Source: Paenisporosarcina sp. OV554 (lineage in GTDB: Bacteria > Bacillota > Bacilli > Bacillales_A > Planococcaceae). Taken from it: a DNA stretch of 53,091 nucleotides. Each line of letters begins with the position of its first letter. Position 1 is the stretch's first letter. A program made the translations under genes and the position numbers. The stretch covers positions 1-53,091 of the forward strand of contig NZ_QBUC01000024.1 of NCBI RefSeq assembly GCF_003058165.1. Reading direction: 5' to 3'. Under the pieces are notes generated by a model. It did not search any database. It was not told the origin of the DNA and saw only the letters and a program-made list of their open reading frames with translations. Shown piece by piece: positions 35,380-43,437 of the stretch.

Positions 35380-35557
35380 GAACAGCGCCCCTTTACAAGT
35401 TCATTTTATCACAAATACTAGTTTTAATTTTACCACGTGTTCTTGATATTAATAAATCATTGTCACTTAGTACATCCTGAAATGGTAATTAGCCTTAATA
35501 ACGACCTTACACCCATGTATAATGAAACTATACCGCAATAAGAAATGAGGTAAAAGA

Positions 35558-36085
35558 ATGATTTACTCTTTTAATAATAAAACACCCTTGATTGATCCAT
35601 CTGTATATATTGCTGATTATGTCACAATCAGTGGCGATGTGACAATCGGTCAAGAGTCTACAATTTGGTTTAACACGGTCATTCGTGGTGACGTAAACTC
35701 AACACGTATCGGTCGCAAAGTGAACATTCAAGATTTATGTTGCTTACATCAAAGCCCTGCAGCTCCATTAATTTTAGAAGATGAAGTGACTATTGGACAT
35801 CAAGTAACATTACATAGCTGTACCATTCGCAAAGGAGCTTTAGTAGGAATGGGCTCAATCATTTTAGATGGCGCTGAAATTGGTGAAGGTGCATTTATCG
35901 GAGCTGGAAGCTTAGTACCTCCAGGCAAGGTTATTCCATCAGGGATGCTAGCATTAGGACGGCCTGCGAAAGTTATTCGTGAATTGAATAATGAAGATAA
36001 ACTTGATATGAGACGAATTGTAAGAGAATACGCTGAAAAAGGGCAAATTTACAAAGAGATGCAACAGAAAAGTAGTGACCAATAG
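35558..36085 (+). CDS. ytoA: Gamma-carbonic-anhydrase-like hexapeptide protein YtoA
   Basis: A 175-residue left-handed beta-helix protein built from hexapeptide repeats (VTISGDVTIG, TIGHQVTLHSCTIRKGALVGMG). The three histidines that would bind a metal in gamma carbonic anhydrases, H64, H81 and H86, are present. The family is annotated as carbonic anhydrase or acyltransferase, and activity is not established. The ATG follows ATGAGGT, and a TATAAT box lies at 35518-35523 with a weak -35. A terminator follows immediately. Confidence 0.88.
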   Translation: MIYSFNNKTPLIDPSVYIADYVTISGDVTIGQESTIWFNTVIRGDVNSTRIGRKVNIQDLCCLHQSPAAPLILEDEVTIGHQVTLHSCTIRKGALVGMGSIILDGAEIGEGAFIGAGSLVPPGKVIPSGMLALGRPAKVIRELNNEDKLDMRRIVREYAEKGQIYKEMQQKSSDQ

Positions 36086-36120
36086 AAAAGAGCAGGCATC
36101 TAATTGCCTGCTCTTTTTTT
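36086..36120 (+). terminator. Terminator of ytoA
   Basis: Stem AGAGCAGGCA/TGCCTGCTCT with a short loop is followed by seven T residues. Confidence 0.9.
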
Positions 36121-36131
36121 CATACTTATTG

Positions 36132-36400
36132 GTTTAATCCCGCACAAATTGATTTGTTCCCGTTCACCCAATTTCCCCACAAAAACATACTGAAACGATG
36201 TGCACGGTGCTAATTACTTTGATTTTCGCTTCGCTGATGTTTTGGAATGAGTCATATTAAATTCTAGTGTTTATTCCCATTCATTTGGATTTAATCCCAT
36301 TCGAAAGTGGTTTATTCCCGTTCACGTGAGAATATTCCCGTTCAATTTGATTTAATCCCTTTCACGAGTGTTTTAATCCCTTTCACCCATATTTCCTCAT
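36132..36400. repeat. 20-21-bp degenerate tandem repeats, array B
   Basis: Between the convergent ytoA and metK genes, TTTAWTCCC-type units recur at 36270, 36290, 36311, 36331, 36351 and 36372 (spacing 20-21), with two more units at 36132-36173. Read on the minus strand the core is TGAANGGGAWTAAAC, which matches array A (25131-25277, core TGAATGGTCGGAAAC) at most fixed positions. Roughly 36174-36265 between the two clusters shows no repeat. No coding frame or ribosome binding site is present. Confidence 0.75.
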
Positions 36401-36438
36401 AAAAAAACTGTTCCAGAATTTACTCCGGAACAGTTTTT
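36401..36438 (-). terminator. Terminator of metK
   Basis: Stem AAACTGTTCC/GGAACAGTTT (36405-36414 with 36427-36436), followed on the minus strand by a run of T residues. Confidence 0.9.
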
Positions 36439-36441
36439 GTT

Positions 36442-37638
36442 TTATTCGCTAGCTTTTTCTTTCAAAAGAGCAGCTCTATCAGTTTTTTCCCATGGTACAT
36501 CTAAGTCCGTACGACCAAAGTGCCCGTAAGCAGCAGTTTGTTTGTAAATAGGACGACGAAGATCTAACATTTTGATGATTCCTGCAGGACGAAGGTCGAA
36601 TGACGCTCGAACCACTTCAACAAGTTTTGATTCTTCTACAGTGCCTGTACCAAATGTGTCGATTGCGATTGATACTGGTTGAGCAACACCGATTGCATAC
36701 GCAAGTTGAACTTCACATCGATCAGCAAGCCCTGCTGCAACGATGTTTTTCGCTACATAGCGTGCAGCATATGCTGCTGAACGGTCAACTTTTGTCGCAT
36801 CTTTACCAGAGAATGCGCCGCCGCCGTGACGAGCGTATCCACCGTAAGTATCAACGATAATTTTGCGGCCAGTTAAACCAGCATCCCCTTGTGGTCCACC
36901 AATTACGAAGCGACCAGTTGGGTTAATAAAGTATTTTGTATTTTCGTCAATTAATTCTGCCGGAACGACAGGATTGATGACATGTTCTTTCAAGTTACGT
37001 TGAATTTGCTCAAGTGTTACTTCTGGGTGATGTTGAGTAGAAATAACGATTGTGTCAATGCGCAACGGTTTATTGTTTTCATCATATTCTACAGTTACTT
37101 GTGTTTTACCATCAGGACGTAAGTATGGAAGAATTTCCTCTTTACGTACTAGTGCTAAACGACGAGCTAACTTATGAGCCATACTAATTGGAAGTGGCAT
37201 TAATTCCGGTGTTTCATTACATGCAAAACCGAACATTAACCCTTGGTCACCGGCACCGATTGCTTCGATGTCTGAATCTGTCATCGAACCTTCACGTGCT
37301 TCTAGTGCTCTGTCAACGCCCATTGCGATGTCGGCAGATTGCTCATCGATTGCAGTCAATACTGCAGAAGTCTCTGAGTCAAAACCATATTTTGCACGAG
37401 TGTAGCCAATTTCACGAACTGTTTCACGTACAACTTTTTGAATATCCACATAAGCAGATGTTGTGATTTCTCCAGCAACAAGCACTAAACCTGTTGTTAC
37501 AGTTGTTTCACAAGCAACACGTGCGTTCGGGTCTTCTGTTAATATAGCATCTAAAATTGCGTCTGAGATTTGATCACAAATCTTATCCGGATGCCCTTCT
37601 GTTACTGATTCTGATGTAAATAGACGACGAGTTGTCAT
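36442..37638 (-). CDS. metK: S-adenosylmethionine synthetase
   Basis: The 398-residue enzyme makes S-adenosylmethionine from methionine and [16 protein letters not shown] (7-19) holds the ATP/methionine-binding residues, [16 protein letters not shown] is the flexible-loop signature, and [19 protein letters not shown] is the phosphate-binding motif. Length is standard. It is expressed from the promoter at 37980-38008 and controlled by the SAM riboswitch at 37777-37963, as in other Bacillales. AGGAGGAA precedes the ATG. Confidence 0.98.
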   Translation of the reverse strand: MTTRRLFTSESVTEGHPDKICDQISDAILDAILTEDPNARVACETTVTTGLVLVAGEITTSAYVDIQKVVRETVREIGYTRAKYGFDSETSAVLTAIDEQSADIAMGVDRALEAREGSMTDSDIEAIGAGDQGLMFGFACNETPELMPLPISMAHKLARRLALVRKEEILPYLRPDGKTQVTVEYDENNKPLRIDTIVISTQHHPEVTLEQIQRNLKEHVINPVVPAELIDENTKYFINPTGRFVIGGPQGDAGLTGRKIIVDTYGGYARHGGGAFSGKDATKVDRSAAYAARYVAKNIVAAGLADRCEVQLAYAIGVAQPVSIAIDTFGTGTVEESKLVEVVRASFDLRPAGIIKMLDLRRPIYKQTAAYGHFGRTDLDVPWEKTDRAALLKEKASE

Positions 37639-37776
37639 TTAATATTCCTCCTATATCCTTCGAGATTGCTCTCGGAAAATTCAAACGGTACTCATTTCCC
37701 ATGTCCAGCTTATTCAGTTGAATAAAACCTTCCGCCTTTTCGGGCTTCTGCACACGAGGATAAAGGGAGATGTCAT

Positions 37777-37963
37777 AAAAAAAACCCTCTCTCACGTAAA
37801 ATACATGAGGAAAGGTATTCATGTATAGGCACCTTTCACTCTTATCATCCAAGGAATTCACCTTGTTTCAGGTTCAGCACCTTTGCCAATTACTACATGG
37901 TTCATAATTGCAGGTTGCCGGGTTTCATAGGGCCTGACCCCTCAACCAGCTCGGGATAAGAGT
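37777..37963 (-). promoter_or_regulatory. SAM-I riboswitch (S-box) of metK
   Basis: The P1 helix is formed by ACTCTTATC/GATAAGAGT (plus 37838-37846 with 37955-37963). Between them lie the S-box landmarks on the minus strand: GAGGGGTCAGGCCC, ATGAAACCCGGCAACC, and AAGGTGCTGAACCTG. A terminator hairpin with eight T residues follows (37777-37816), and GAAAGGT/ACCTTTC can pair as the alternative helix. Binding of SAM should terminate transcription ahead of metK. Confidence 0.96.
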
Positions 37964-37979
37964 ATCCGTTCAGTTTTAC

Positions 37980-38008
37980 ATCATAATAAACTAATCCACC
38001 TATGTCAA
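37980..38008 (-). promoter_or_regulatory. Sigma-A promoter of metK
   Basis: A perfect TTGACA (plus 38003-38008) and TATGAT (plus 37980-37985) are separated by 17 bases, placing the start site just before the S-box P1 helix. Confidence 0.85.
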
Positions 38009-38087
38009 ATATTTTTTATTATTCTTCATTAATATCAAATTTCGCGGAATTTAAACAGGCTATTAGTGTAGATTATTAAGCTAAATG

Positions 38088-38133
38088 TGTTATACTAATC
38101 ATCGAATTGAAAAAAACACCCCAATTAACTGGG
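38088..38133 (+). promoter_or_regulatory. pckA promoter with downstream palindrome
   Basis: An extended -10, TGTTATACT (38088-38096), has only a weak -35. About 20 bases downstream, near the expected transcript start, lies CCCAATTAACTGGG (38120-38133), palindromic except for one pair. It is a candidate operator for a gluconeogenic regulator; B. subtilis pckA is repressed by CcpN, but I cannot assign this site to it. Confidence 0.45.
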
Positions 38134-38161
38134 AATACACAAAAAAGGAAGGTACATATAC

Positions 38162-39748
38162 ATGAATTCAGTGAACACTATCAACGAGCTGAACGATTTG
38201 TTAAATGGCCAAAACGTGCATGTACAACTTTCAGTACCACAATTAGTGGAGAAAGCAACATTACGCGGAGAAGCTGTCTTAACATCTACTGGAGCTGTAA
38301 AAGTAGAGACAGGAAAGTATACAGGACGCTCTCCAAAAGACAAGTATGTTGTTGAAGAAGATATCTCAAAAGACAAGATTGATTGGGGTACAGTAAACCG
38401 ACCGATTTCATCTGAAATTTTTTCCTCTTTATATAAGAAGGTTGTAACTTATTTAAAATCGAAAGAAGAACTTTTTGTCTTTAACGGCTTTGCTGGAGCA
38501 GACGAAGAGTCTCGTCTTTCTATCCAAGTAATTAATGAATATGCATGGCATAACCTATTTGCGCATCAATTATTCATTCGCCCAACAGAAGATGAACTGG
38601 CTTCTCATGAAGCACAATTTACGATTGTATACGCACCAACTTTTAAAGCAGACCCAGCAATCGATGGAACGGATTCAGAAACATTTATCATTGTTTCAAT
38701 GGAACAACGCATCATCTTAATTGGTGGTACTGAGTATGCTGGCGAAATGAAAAAATCAATATTCTCTATTATGAACTATTTACTTCCAGAGCAAGGCATT
38801 TTATCTATGCATTGTTCAGCAAACGTTGGTGAACAAGGTGACGTTGCCTTATTCTTCGGTTTATCTGGAACTGGAAAAACAACGTTATCAGCTGATGCTG
38901 ATCGCAAGTTAATCGGTGATGATGAGCACGGTTGGTCAGACAATGGTGTATTTAATATTGAAGGTGGCTGTTATGCAAAAGCAATCAACCTGACACGTGA
39001 AAATGAACCACAGATTTTCGATGCTATCCGTTTTGGATCAGTATTAGAAAACGTTGTAGTAGATGCTGAAACTCGTATTGCAAATTACGAAGACATTTCT
39101 TTAACAGAAAATACACGTGCCGCTTACCCATTACAAGCAATTGACAATATCGTAGACCCTTCAGTTGCTGGTCATCCAAATACAATCATTTTCTTAACAG
39201 CTGATGCATTTGGCGTATTGCCTCCAATCAGTAAGTTGACAAAAGAACAAGCAATGTACCACTTCTTAAGCGGTTTCACATCGAAACTTGCTGGTACAGA
39301 ACGTGGAATCACGACTCCACAAGCAACATTCTCAACATGTTTCGGTTCTCCATTCCTTCCATTGCCTGCAACTGTATACGCGGAAATGTTAGGTAAGAAA
39401 ATTGATCAACACGATGCACAAGTATTCTTAGTGAATACAGGTTGGACTGGCGGCGAATATGGCGTTGGTAAGCGTATGAAACTAGCTTATACACGTGCAA
39501 TGGTTCGCGCTGCGCTTGAAGGGAAATTAGATGACGTGGAAACAGACAATGGTTCTGTATTCGGTCTAGCGATTCCAAAAGCAGTACCAGGCGTACCTGA
39601 AAATGTACTCAACCCTCGTGATGCATGGGCAGATCCTGCAGCTTATGATATTAAAGCAAAAGAATTAGCAGATCAATTCCGTAAAAACTTCAATAAATTC
39701 GGCTCAGTTTCTGAAGAAATCATTTCAAAAGGTGGACCAATTATTTAA
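38162..39748 (+). CDS. pckA: Phosphoenolpyruvate carboxykinase (ATP)
   Basis: The 528-residue enzyme converts oxaloacetate and ATP to phosphoenolpyruvate, the entry step of gluconeogenesis. The P-loop GLSGTGKTT is at 233-241, followed by the metal-binding [19 protein letters not shown] segment. The N-terminal [13 protein letters not shown] is the substrate-binding signature. Length is normal for the ATP-dependent enzyme. The ATG follows AAGGAAGG. It fits with the neighbouring ketone-body genes in growth on non-sugar carbon, though the two are 18 kb apart. Confidence 0.97.
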   Translation: MNSVNTINELNDLLNGQNVHVQLSVPQLVEKATLRGEAVLTSTGAVKVETGKYTGRSPKDKYVVEEDISKDKIDWGTVNRPISSEIFSSLYKKVVTYLKSKEELFVFNGFAGADEESRLSIQVINEYAWHNLFAHQLFIRPTEDELASHEAQFTIVYAPTFKADPAIDGTDSETFIIVSMEQRIILIGGTEYAGEMKKSIFSIMNYLLPEQGILSMHCSANVGEQGDVALFFGLSGTGKTTLSADADRKLIGDDEHGWSDNGVFNIEGGCYAKAINLTRENEPQIFDAIRFGSVLENVVVDAETRIANYEDISLTENTRAAYPLQAIDNIVDPSVAGHPNTIIFLTADAFGVLPPISKLTKEQAMYHFLSGFTSKLAGTERGITTPQATFSTCFGSPFLPLPATVYAEMLGKKIDQHDAQVFLVNTGWTGGEYGVGKRMKLAYTRAMVRAALEGKLDDVETDNGSVFGLAIPKAVPGVPENVLNPRDAWADPAAYDIKAKELADQFRKNFNKFGSVSEEIISKGGPII

Positions 39749-39752
39749 TTTT

Positions 39753-39788
39753 AAAAAGGCTTGCACTTCGTGTGCAGGCCTTTTTTTT
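39753..39788. terminator. Terminator between pckA and the next convergent gene
   Basis: Stem GGCTTGCAC/GTGCAGGCC with one G-T pair, eight T residues on plus and five on minus. Confidence 0.88.
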
Positions 39789-40224
39789 ATTCACTATAGT
39801 TAAAGACCGTATCGTTTTGGAAAAAGGATTGAATATGTATGGAGTCTGCTTTGGTGATTTGATTGAAATGAAGTTCTACACCATAATGCTCTACTGAACA
39901 AATGTGATACCCGTTCTTTTTAAAATGTAATGAAAACCATCTAATATTATTAGTATCATTACTAGATTTTAAGAACAAATCCTTTAATTTCTGGGTAAGT
40001 GGCATGGTAAAAATTACTAAGTCAGTCTCAATTCTAATGGTGTGTGCAAAAGGTTTGATTAATAGAATCAATTCTGTTTCATTTTTCCAACAACGTACTT
40101 CTACTTCAGTAAAGATTGGCAGTAACTCAGTCATCAAAGGAACCCAATAATCCACATTCTTCATGCGTTTTATTGTTTCATTTCCATGTGAGAAGGTGTC
40201 ATTTTTTATATGTAAATTCCCCAT
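39787..40224 (-). CDS. Hypothetical protein, tandem paralogue B
   Basis: A 145-residue soluble protein I do not recognise. Its second half, RWFSLHFKKNGYHICSVEHY, aligns with KWFTLFFYKEDVQMLEIAQY of the gene just upstream, and both continue to a similar GVELHF / GSEIVLYG end. The N-terminal parts differ more. It occupies the place of ytmB in B. subtilis. GGGGAGG precedes the ATG. The 17-base gap to its paralogue and the same strand point to one operon with ytmA. Confidence 0.7.
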   Translation of the reverse strand: MGNLHIKNDTFSHGNETIKRMKNVDYWVPLMTELLPIFTEVEVRCWKNETELILLIKPFAHTIRIETDLVIFTMPLTQKLKDLFLKSSNDTNNIRWFSLHFKKNGYHICSVEHYGVELHFNQITKADSIHIQSFFQNDTVFNYSE

Positions 40225-40241
40225 AAGTAACCTCCCCTAAC

Positions 40242-40691
40242 TTACATTAAGTGCTCTTTAAAATATTCGGCATTGGCATTCTCTGGAAACAATGTTTGTA
40301 ATTCTTCTGCTTCTTTTTCATCTACTCCATAGAGAACAATTTCAGAGCCATATTGTGCGATTTCAAGCATCTGAACATCTTCTTTGTAAAAGAATAAGGT
40401 AAACCATTTTAATCCACCATTAGGATCTATAGATTGATTACGTAAAAATGTACAATTTTCCTCATTCAATGTGACAGTGAATACTTTTACAAGACCTTCA
40501 ACCACTGAGTTGGCCGATATCTTAGAAAGTTCTTCAATTTGCTCAAGTTCTTCAAGCCAACTGTGAATCTCGACTGATGCAAAATCTTTTGTATAAGTAT
40601 CCCATAATTTTTCCCAATAGCTGGTATCTATAGGAACTGACGATTTATTTTCTTTTTGAGTCGTTTCTAAAAGAATCCGAACATGTTTCAT
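40242..40691 (-). CDS. Hypothetical protein, tandem paralogue A
   Basis: A 149-residue acidic protein paralogous to its downstream neighbour (shared WF(S/T)L-F and E-YG-E segments near the C-terminus). No catalytic or binding motif is evident. The start is set at the ATG at 40691 because AAGGAGG, inside the end of ytmA, lies 9 bases upstream; the frame continues ten codons further. Close coupling to ytmA suggests coexpression, not necessarily shared function. Confidence 0.7.
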   Translation of the reverse strand: MKHVRILLETTQKENKSSVPIDTSYWEKLWDTYTKDFASVEIHSWLEELEQIEELSKISANSVVEGLVKVFTVTLNEENCTFLRNQSIDPNGGLKWFTLFFYKEDVQMLEIAQYGSEIVLYGVDEKEAEELQTLFPENANAEYFKEHLM

Positions 40692-40696
40692 GATCA

Positions 40697-41482
40697 TTAT
40701 CCTCCTTGTTGTTTCATCCATGTTGTTAAGTCTTTGATTATTTGATTATTAATTTTTGTTGGGAAAAAATGATCATGTTCACTAAAGTACCAGGTTTCAA
40801 AAACTTTACCTTCTTTTACAAGCGTTTTTTCTAAACGACTAGCATGCTCAATCCCAACATTTACATCCTTCTTCCCATGGATAATTAAAAGTGAACAAGT
40901 AATATCTTTGATATGTGAGAAAGGTTGACGTTCTTCGAAAGCTTCAGGCGCATTATTTGGATTCCCTCCAATTACTCGCTTCATCATTCTCCGCATATCT
41001 TTCCTTTCTTCATAAGTAAGGATTACGTCTGAAACTCCTGACCAGGTTACGGTAGACGTTATATCATCACGCAATATGGCCGTCCATAACGCCATAATTC
41101 CTCCACGAGAAAAGGCAAATAAGTGAATGGGATTAACGGATAAAAACTGTCTTAAAACATCTACTCCATATACCGCATCAAAACGATCTTCACCAGCAAA
41201 TTCATCGCGTCCTTCGCCACCACGATTACCTCTGTAATAAGGAGCAAATACTACAAAACCTTGTGCTGCAAATTGAGCAATGCGAGCTGGCCTAACCATT
41301 CCTATATTTTGAATTCCGCCTCGTAAATAGAGTATACCTTCTTGGTTACCAGATCTTAAAGGTTGTGCAAGTAGACCTTTTACTCGATAACCACAAGACC
41401 AATACAACACTTCTGTTAAACGTACATGAGGATTGGGACTAGGATATGGTCGTTTTTGTTCAATCGTTCCGTTCGGCTTCAT
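40697..41482 (-). CDS. ytmA: Alpha/beta hydrolase, S9-peptidase-like YtmA
   Basis: A 261-residue hydrolase with the nucleophile in FAFSRGGIMALW, an Asp in LLIIHGKKDVNV and the catalytic His in EHDHFF. These make up the triad of prolyl-oligopeptidase-type hydrolases. Length and order match B. subtilis YtmA; the substrate is unknown. It overlaps ytkD by 23 bases, with AGGTGATG ahead of the ATG, and is followed directly by the two paralogous unknown genes. Confidence 0.85.
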   Translation of the reverse strand: MKPNGTIEQKRPYPSPNPHVRLTEVLYWSCGYRVKGLLAQPLRSGNQEGILYLRGGIQNIGMVRPARIAQFAAQGFVVFAPYYRGNRGGEGRDEFAGEDRFDAVYGVDVLRQFLSVNPIHLFAFSRGGIMALWTAILRDDITSTVTWSGVSDVILTYEERKDMRRMMKRVIGGNPNNAPEAFEERQPFSHIKDITCSLLIIHGKKDVNVGIEHASRLEKTLVKEGKVFETWYFSEHDHFFPTKINNQIIKDLTTWMKQQGG

Positions 41483-41933
41483 CTAACATCACCTGTTCCA
41501 ATATTTTTCTCATACCTTCATCTCTCATATGGAAACTTAGATTAGTCGAATTAAAAAACTCTTGTAAGGTTACCCAGACTGGGCCTTCTGTTTCAAATTG
41601 TGCAACATTTGGATCTATTGACACTACAGTTGAACGGAAAACCACTTTACAAAAGGGGTTTATGTCATTGACCATGTATTCAGCAAACCATTCCATATTT
41701 TCAAGTTGAGCACCTGTCTCTTCATATACTTCCCTTTTTGCAGCTTGTACTAACGTCTCGCTTGGTTCAACTTTGCCACCTGGAAATTCTAGTCCTCTAA
41801 GTGGATGTTTTGTAAGTAACCATTGCTCTTTCCTATTGGCTAACACCAGAACATGCGTGGCAGGAATAGGAAATGTATTTTTTTCAAATGATAATGTGAC
41901 TTCAACTTGATTTAAATCTACAAAAGAAAACAT
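41460..41933 (-). CDS. ytkD: Nudix hydrolase YtkD (8-oxo-dGTPase type)
   Basis: A 157-residue Nudix enzyme. The complete Nudix box runs from GGKVEPSET to REVYEETGA (52-75). B. subtilis YtkD, of the same length, hydrolyses (d)NTPs including oxidised dGTP and protects against oxidative mutation. The ATG at 41933 is the start that fits homologues. It lies in the 3' arm of a 17-bp hairpin, with AAAGGAG in and beside the loop (see 41922-41974). The frame extends 40 codons upstream through the hairpin but without family similarity. Confidence 0.9.
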   Translation of the reverse strand: MFSFVDLNQVEVTLSFEKNTFPIPATHVLVLANRKEQWLLTKHPLRGLEFPGGKVEPSETLVQAAKREVYEETGAQLENMEWFAEYMVNDINPFCKVVFRSTVVSIDPNVAQFETEGPVWVTLQEFFNSTNLSFHMRDEGMRKILEQVMLDEAERND

Positions 41934-41974
41934 GCCTTCGCTACACTCCTTTAAATTAGTGTAGCGAAGGCATG
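41922..41974 (-). promoter_or_regulatory. Hairpin over the ytkD start codon, terminator-like
   Basis: A perfect 17-bp inverted repeat (41931-41947 with 41958-41974, 10-base loop) ends exactly at the ATG of ytkD, and the first codons supply a T tract (TTTTCTTTT). It can act as the terminator of the upstream 100-residue gene and would hide the ytkD start and Shine-Dalgarno sequence in any readthrough transcript. Confidence 0.75.
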
Positions 41975-41982
41975 CAAAGCAA

Positions 41983-42285
41983 TCAACTATAAAAAGGCAT
42001 GTTTTCAATATGTTGTTTGGATTCCTTATCCGTGTACTCATGAATAACGGCATACAATTTTTTCAAACGCAAATCGCTTTCATCATTTTCAGGATCTAAA
42101 TGATACGGTATATAAGGTGTATGTGCTCGCCAAAACCCTTTTGTTTCAATTTCTTCTTTTTGTTCAAATAATTGATCAAGCACATTCAAAACTCCTGGTT
42201 CAGCTTCGATTTCATATTCCCAAGGTGAATCCTCTGGATGGTAATAATAGCGATGATGTGAAACCGACACATAAATTTTCGTCAT
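41983..42285 (-). CDS. Conserved hypothetical protein, 100 residues
   Basis: A small soluble protein with a histidine- and tyrosine-rich N-terminus (VSVSHHRYYYHPEDSPWEYE) and a helical rest. No known catalytic motif is visible and I do not recognise the family. The ATG follows AAGGGGTTG. It lies between dps and ytkD, both oxidative-stress genes in Bacilli, but this is only positional. The hairpin at 41922-41974 follows its stop codon by 8 bases. Confidence 0.7.
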   Translation of the reverse strand: MTKIYVSVSHHRYYYHPEDSPWEYEIEAEPGVLNVLDQLFEQKEEIETKGFWRAHTPYIPYHLDPENDESDLRLKKLYAVIHEYTDKESKQHIENMPFYS

Positions 42286-42354
42286 GTTTTTTCAACCCCT
42301 TTTTATTAGCATGGCATTCACGTCTAATTCCATGCATCCAAAAAAAAGGTCAGT

Positions 42355-42388
42355 AAAAAAAAGCAAATCCCTCTAAAGGAATTTGCTT
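42355..42388 (-). terminator. Terminator of dps
   Basis: Stem AAGCAAATCC/GGAATTTGCTT (42361-42370 with 42378-42388) is followed on the minus strand by eight T residues. Confidence 0.88.
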
Positions 42389-42394
42389 AATACG

Positions 42395-42844
42395 TTATTT
42401 GTTTGTATCACCTAAGTAAGCATTTAACATCCATTGATGTTTTTCAATAGATTGGTAAACAGCATTTAATAAATCTTCTGTCATATCATCTTCATCTTTT
42501 GCGGCTTCATTCATCCCTTTTTTCAAGGATTTCATAATTTTATCAAAATCTTTAACAACCGTTTCGACCATTTGATCCGTTGATTCTTTGCCAGTCGCTT
42601 CTGTTACATCCGACTGTTCCAAATGTTCTTTTAATGTTGCTACCGGTTTTCCACCCAATGTTAATAACCGCTCAGCAATTTCATCCATATGGAGCGTTGC
42701 TTCATTATAAAGTTCTTCAAATTTAGCATGTAAAGTGAAAAATTGTGGACCTTTTACATACCAATGGAAATTATGTAATTTTGTATACATTACAGACCAA
42801 GTTGCTACTTGCTTGTTAAGTTCGTTATTTAATGCTGCTGACAT
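42395..42844 (-). CDS. dps: Dps-family DNA-protecting ferritin-like protein
   Basis: A 149-residue four-helix protein that assembles into dodecamers, stores iron using peroxide and protects DNA. The ferroxidase residues are H27 in HNFHWYV, H39, and D54/E58 in HMDEIAER. Length matches Dps/MrgA of Bacilli. The ATG at 42844 is chosen because AGGAG lies 10 bases upstream; a GTG three codons earlier touches that site. Expression in this group is usually stress or PerR controlled, but I see no clear PerR box. Confidence 0.92.
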   Translation of the reverse strand: MSAALNNELNKQVATWSVMYTKLHNFHWYVKGPQFFTLHAKFEELYNEATLHMDEIAERLLTLGGKPVATLKEHLEQSDVTEATGKESTDQMVETVVKDFDKIMKSLKKGMNEAAKDEDDMTEDLLNAVYQSIEKHQWMLNAYLGDTNK

Positions 42845-42941
42845 AAATTTCACACTCCTAAATAATTTTTAATGCTTAATTACTTTCAATTTACCACTAA
42901 GTTACTTAAACTAAACATATAAGTAGAGTGGAGTGAAAAAA

Positions 42942-43088
42942 ATGTCCCTTTGGTTTTTAATAATCGTCGCTTTTATTATCATGATTGGCATAACATTAAT
43001 GTTTATGTTTTCAACTAAAAAAGCGTATACGATTGAGCATAAAATTGATCCTTTACCTAAAGAAACAAATAATTCAAAGGATACGTGA
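42942..43088 (+). CDS. Small single-pass membrane protein ahead of yidD
   Basis: A 48-residue frame starts at ATG 42942 behind GAGTGGAGTG and ends in TGATG, overlapping the yidD start. [21 protein letters not shown] is one transmembrane helix; the remainder ([18 protein letters not shown]) is a short hydrophilic tail. The overlap argues for translation coupled to yidD. It is too short for family assignment. A role in membrane protein insertion would be only guilt by association. Confidence 0.65.
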   Translation: MSLWFLIIVAFIIMIGITLMFMFSTKKAYTIEHKIDPLPKETNNSKDT

Positions 43089-43318
43089 TGAAGTATCTAG
43101 TCATTGGTTTTTTTAAGCTATATCAAAAAATTATTTCTCCCTTGACTCCACCTAGTTGTCGTTTTTATCCAACTTGCTCACACTACGGTATTGATGCAGT
43201 TAGAAAATACGGCGCAATAAAAGGAACTTACTTAGCAGTTAAACGAATCCTGCGTTGTCACCCTTTTAATGAAGGTGGCTATGATCCTGTTCCGGATGAA
43301 TGGGATGAAAGAAAATGA
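43088..43318 (+). CDS. yidD: Membrane protein insertion efficiency factor YidD
   Basis: The 76-residue protein carries the YidD signature: [26 protein letters not shown], then [10 protein letters not shown] and [14 protein letters not shown], with three conserved cysteines. It is thought to help YidC/Sec insert membrane proteins. B. subtilis calls it ytjA. The ATG at 43088 overlaps the small upstream gene. A terminator directly follows. Confidence 0.93.
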   Translation: MKYLVIGFFKLYQKIISPLTPPSCRFYPTCSHYGIDAVRKYGAIKGTYLAVKRILRCHPFNEGGYDPVPDEWDERK

Positions 43319-43345
43319 CTTCTTGAAAAAGAGTCATTTTTTTTT
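43314..43345 (+). terminator. Terminator of yidD
   Basis: A 7-bp stem AATGACT/AGTCATT overlaps the yidD stop and is followed by nine or more T residues. Confidence 0.8.
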
Positions 43346-43402
43346 GTGTGTTTTTCTTGTGTTTTAATTTTATTTCTTGTATGCTATTAAAGTTATCGTT
43401 TC

Positions 43403-43423
43403 AAATCGTAATCATTACCATTT
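43403..43423 (+). promoter_or_regulatory. Zur box before the zinc-binding lipoprotein gene
   Basis: TCGTAATCATTACCA within A/T flanks matches the Bacillus Zur operator (TCGTAATNATTACGA) with one mismatch. It lies 15 to 35 bases before the start codon, so zinc-dependent repression is expected. Confidence 0.75.
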
Positions 43424-43437
43424 AAAAGGAGTTAATC

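Noticed and set aside
37583-37861. A 92-codon open frame on the minus strand upstream of metK
   Set aside because: It runs through the S-box terminator and the metK start region, has no ribosome binding site and no protein-like similarity; the riboswitch explains the sequence.
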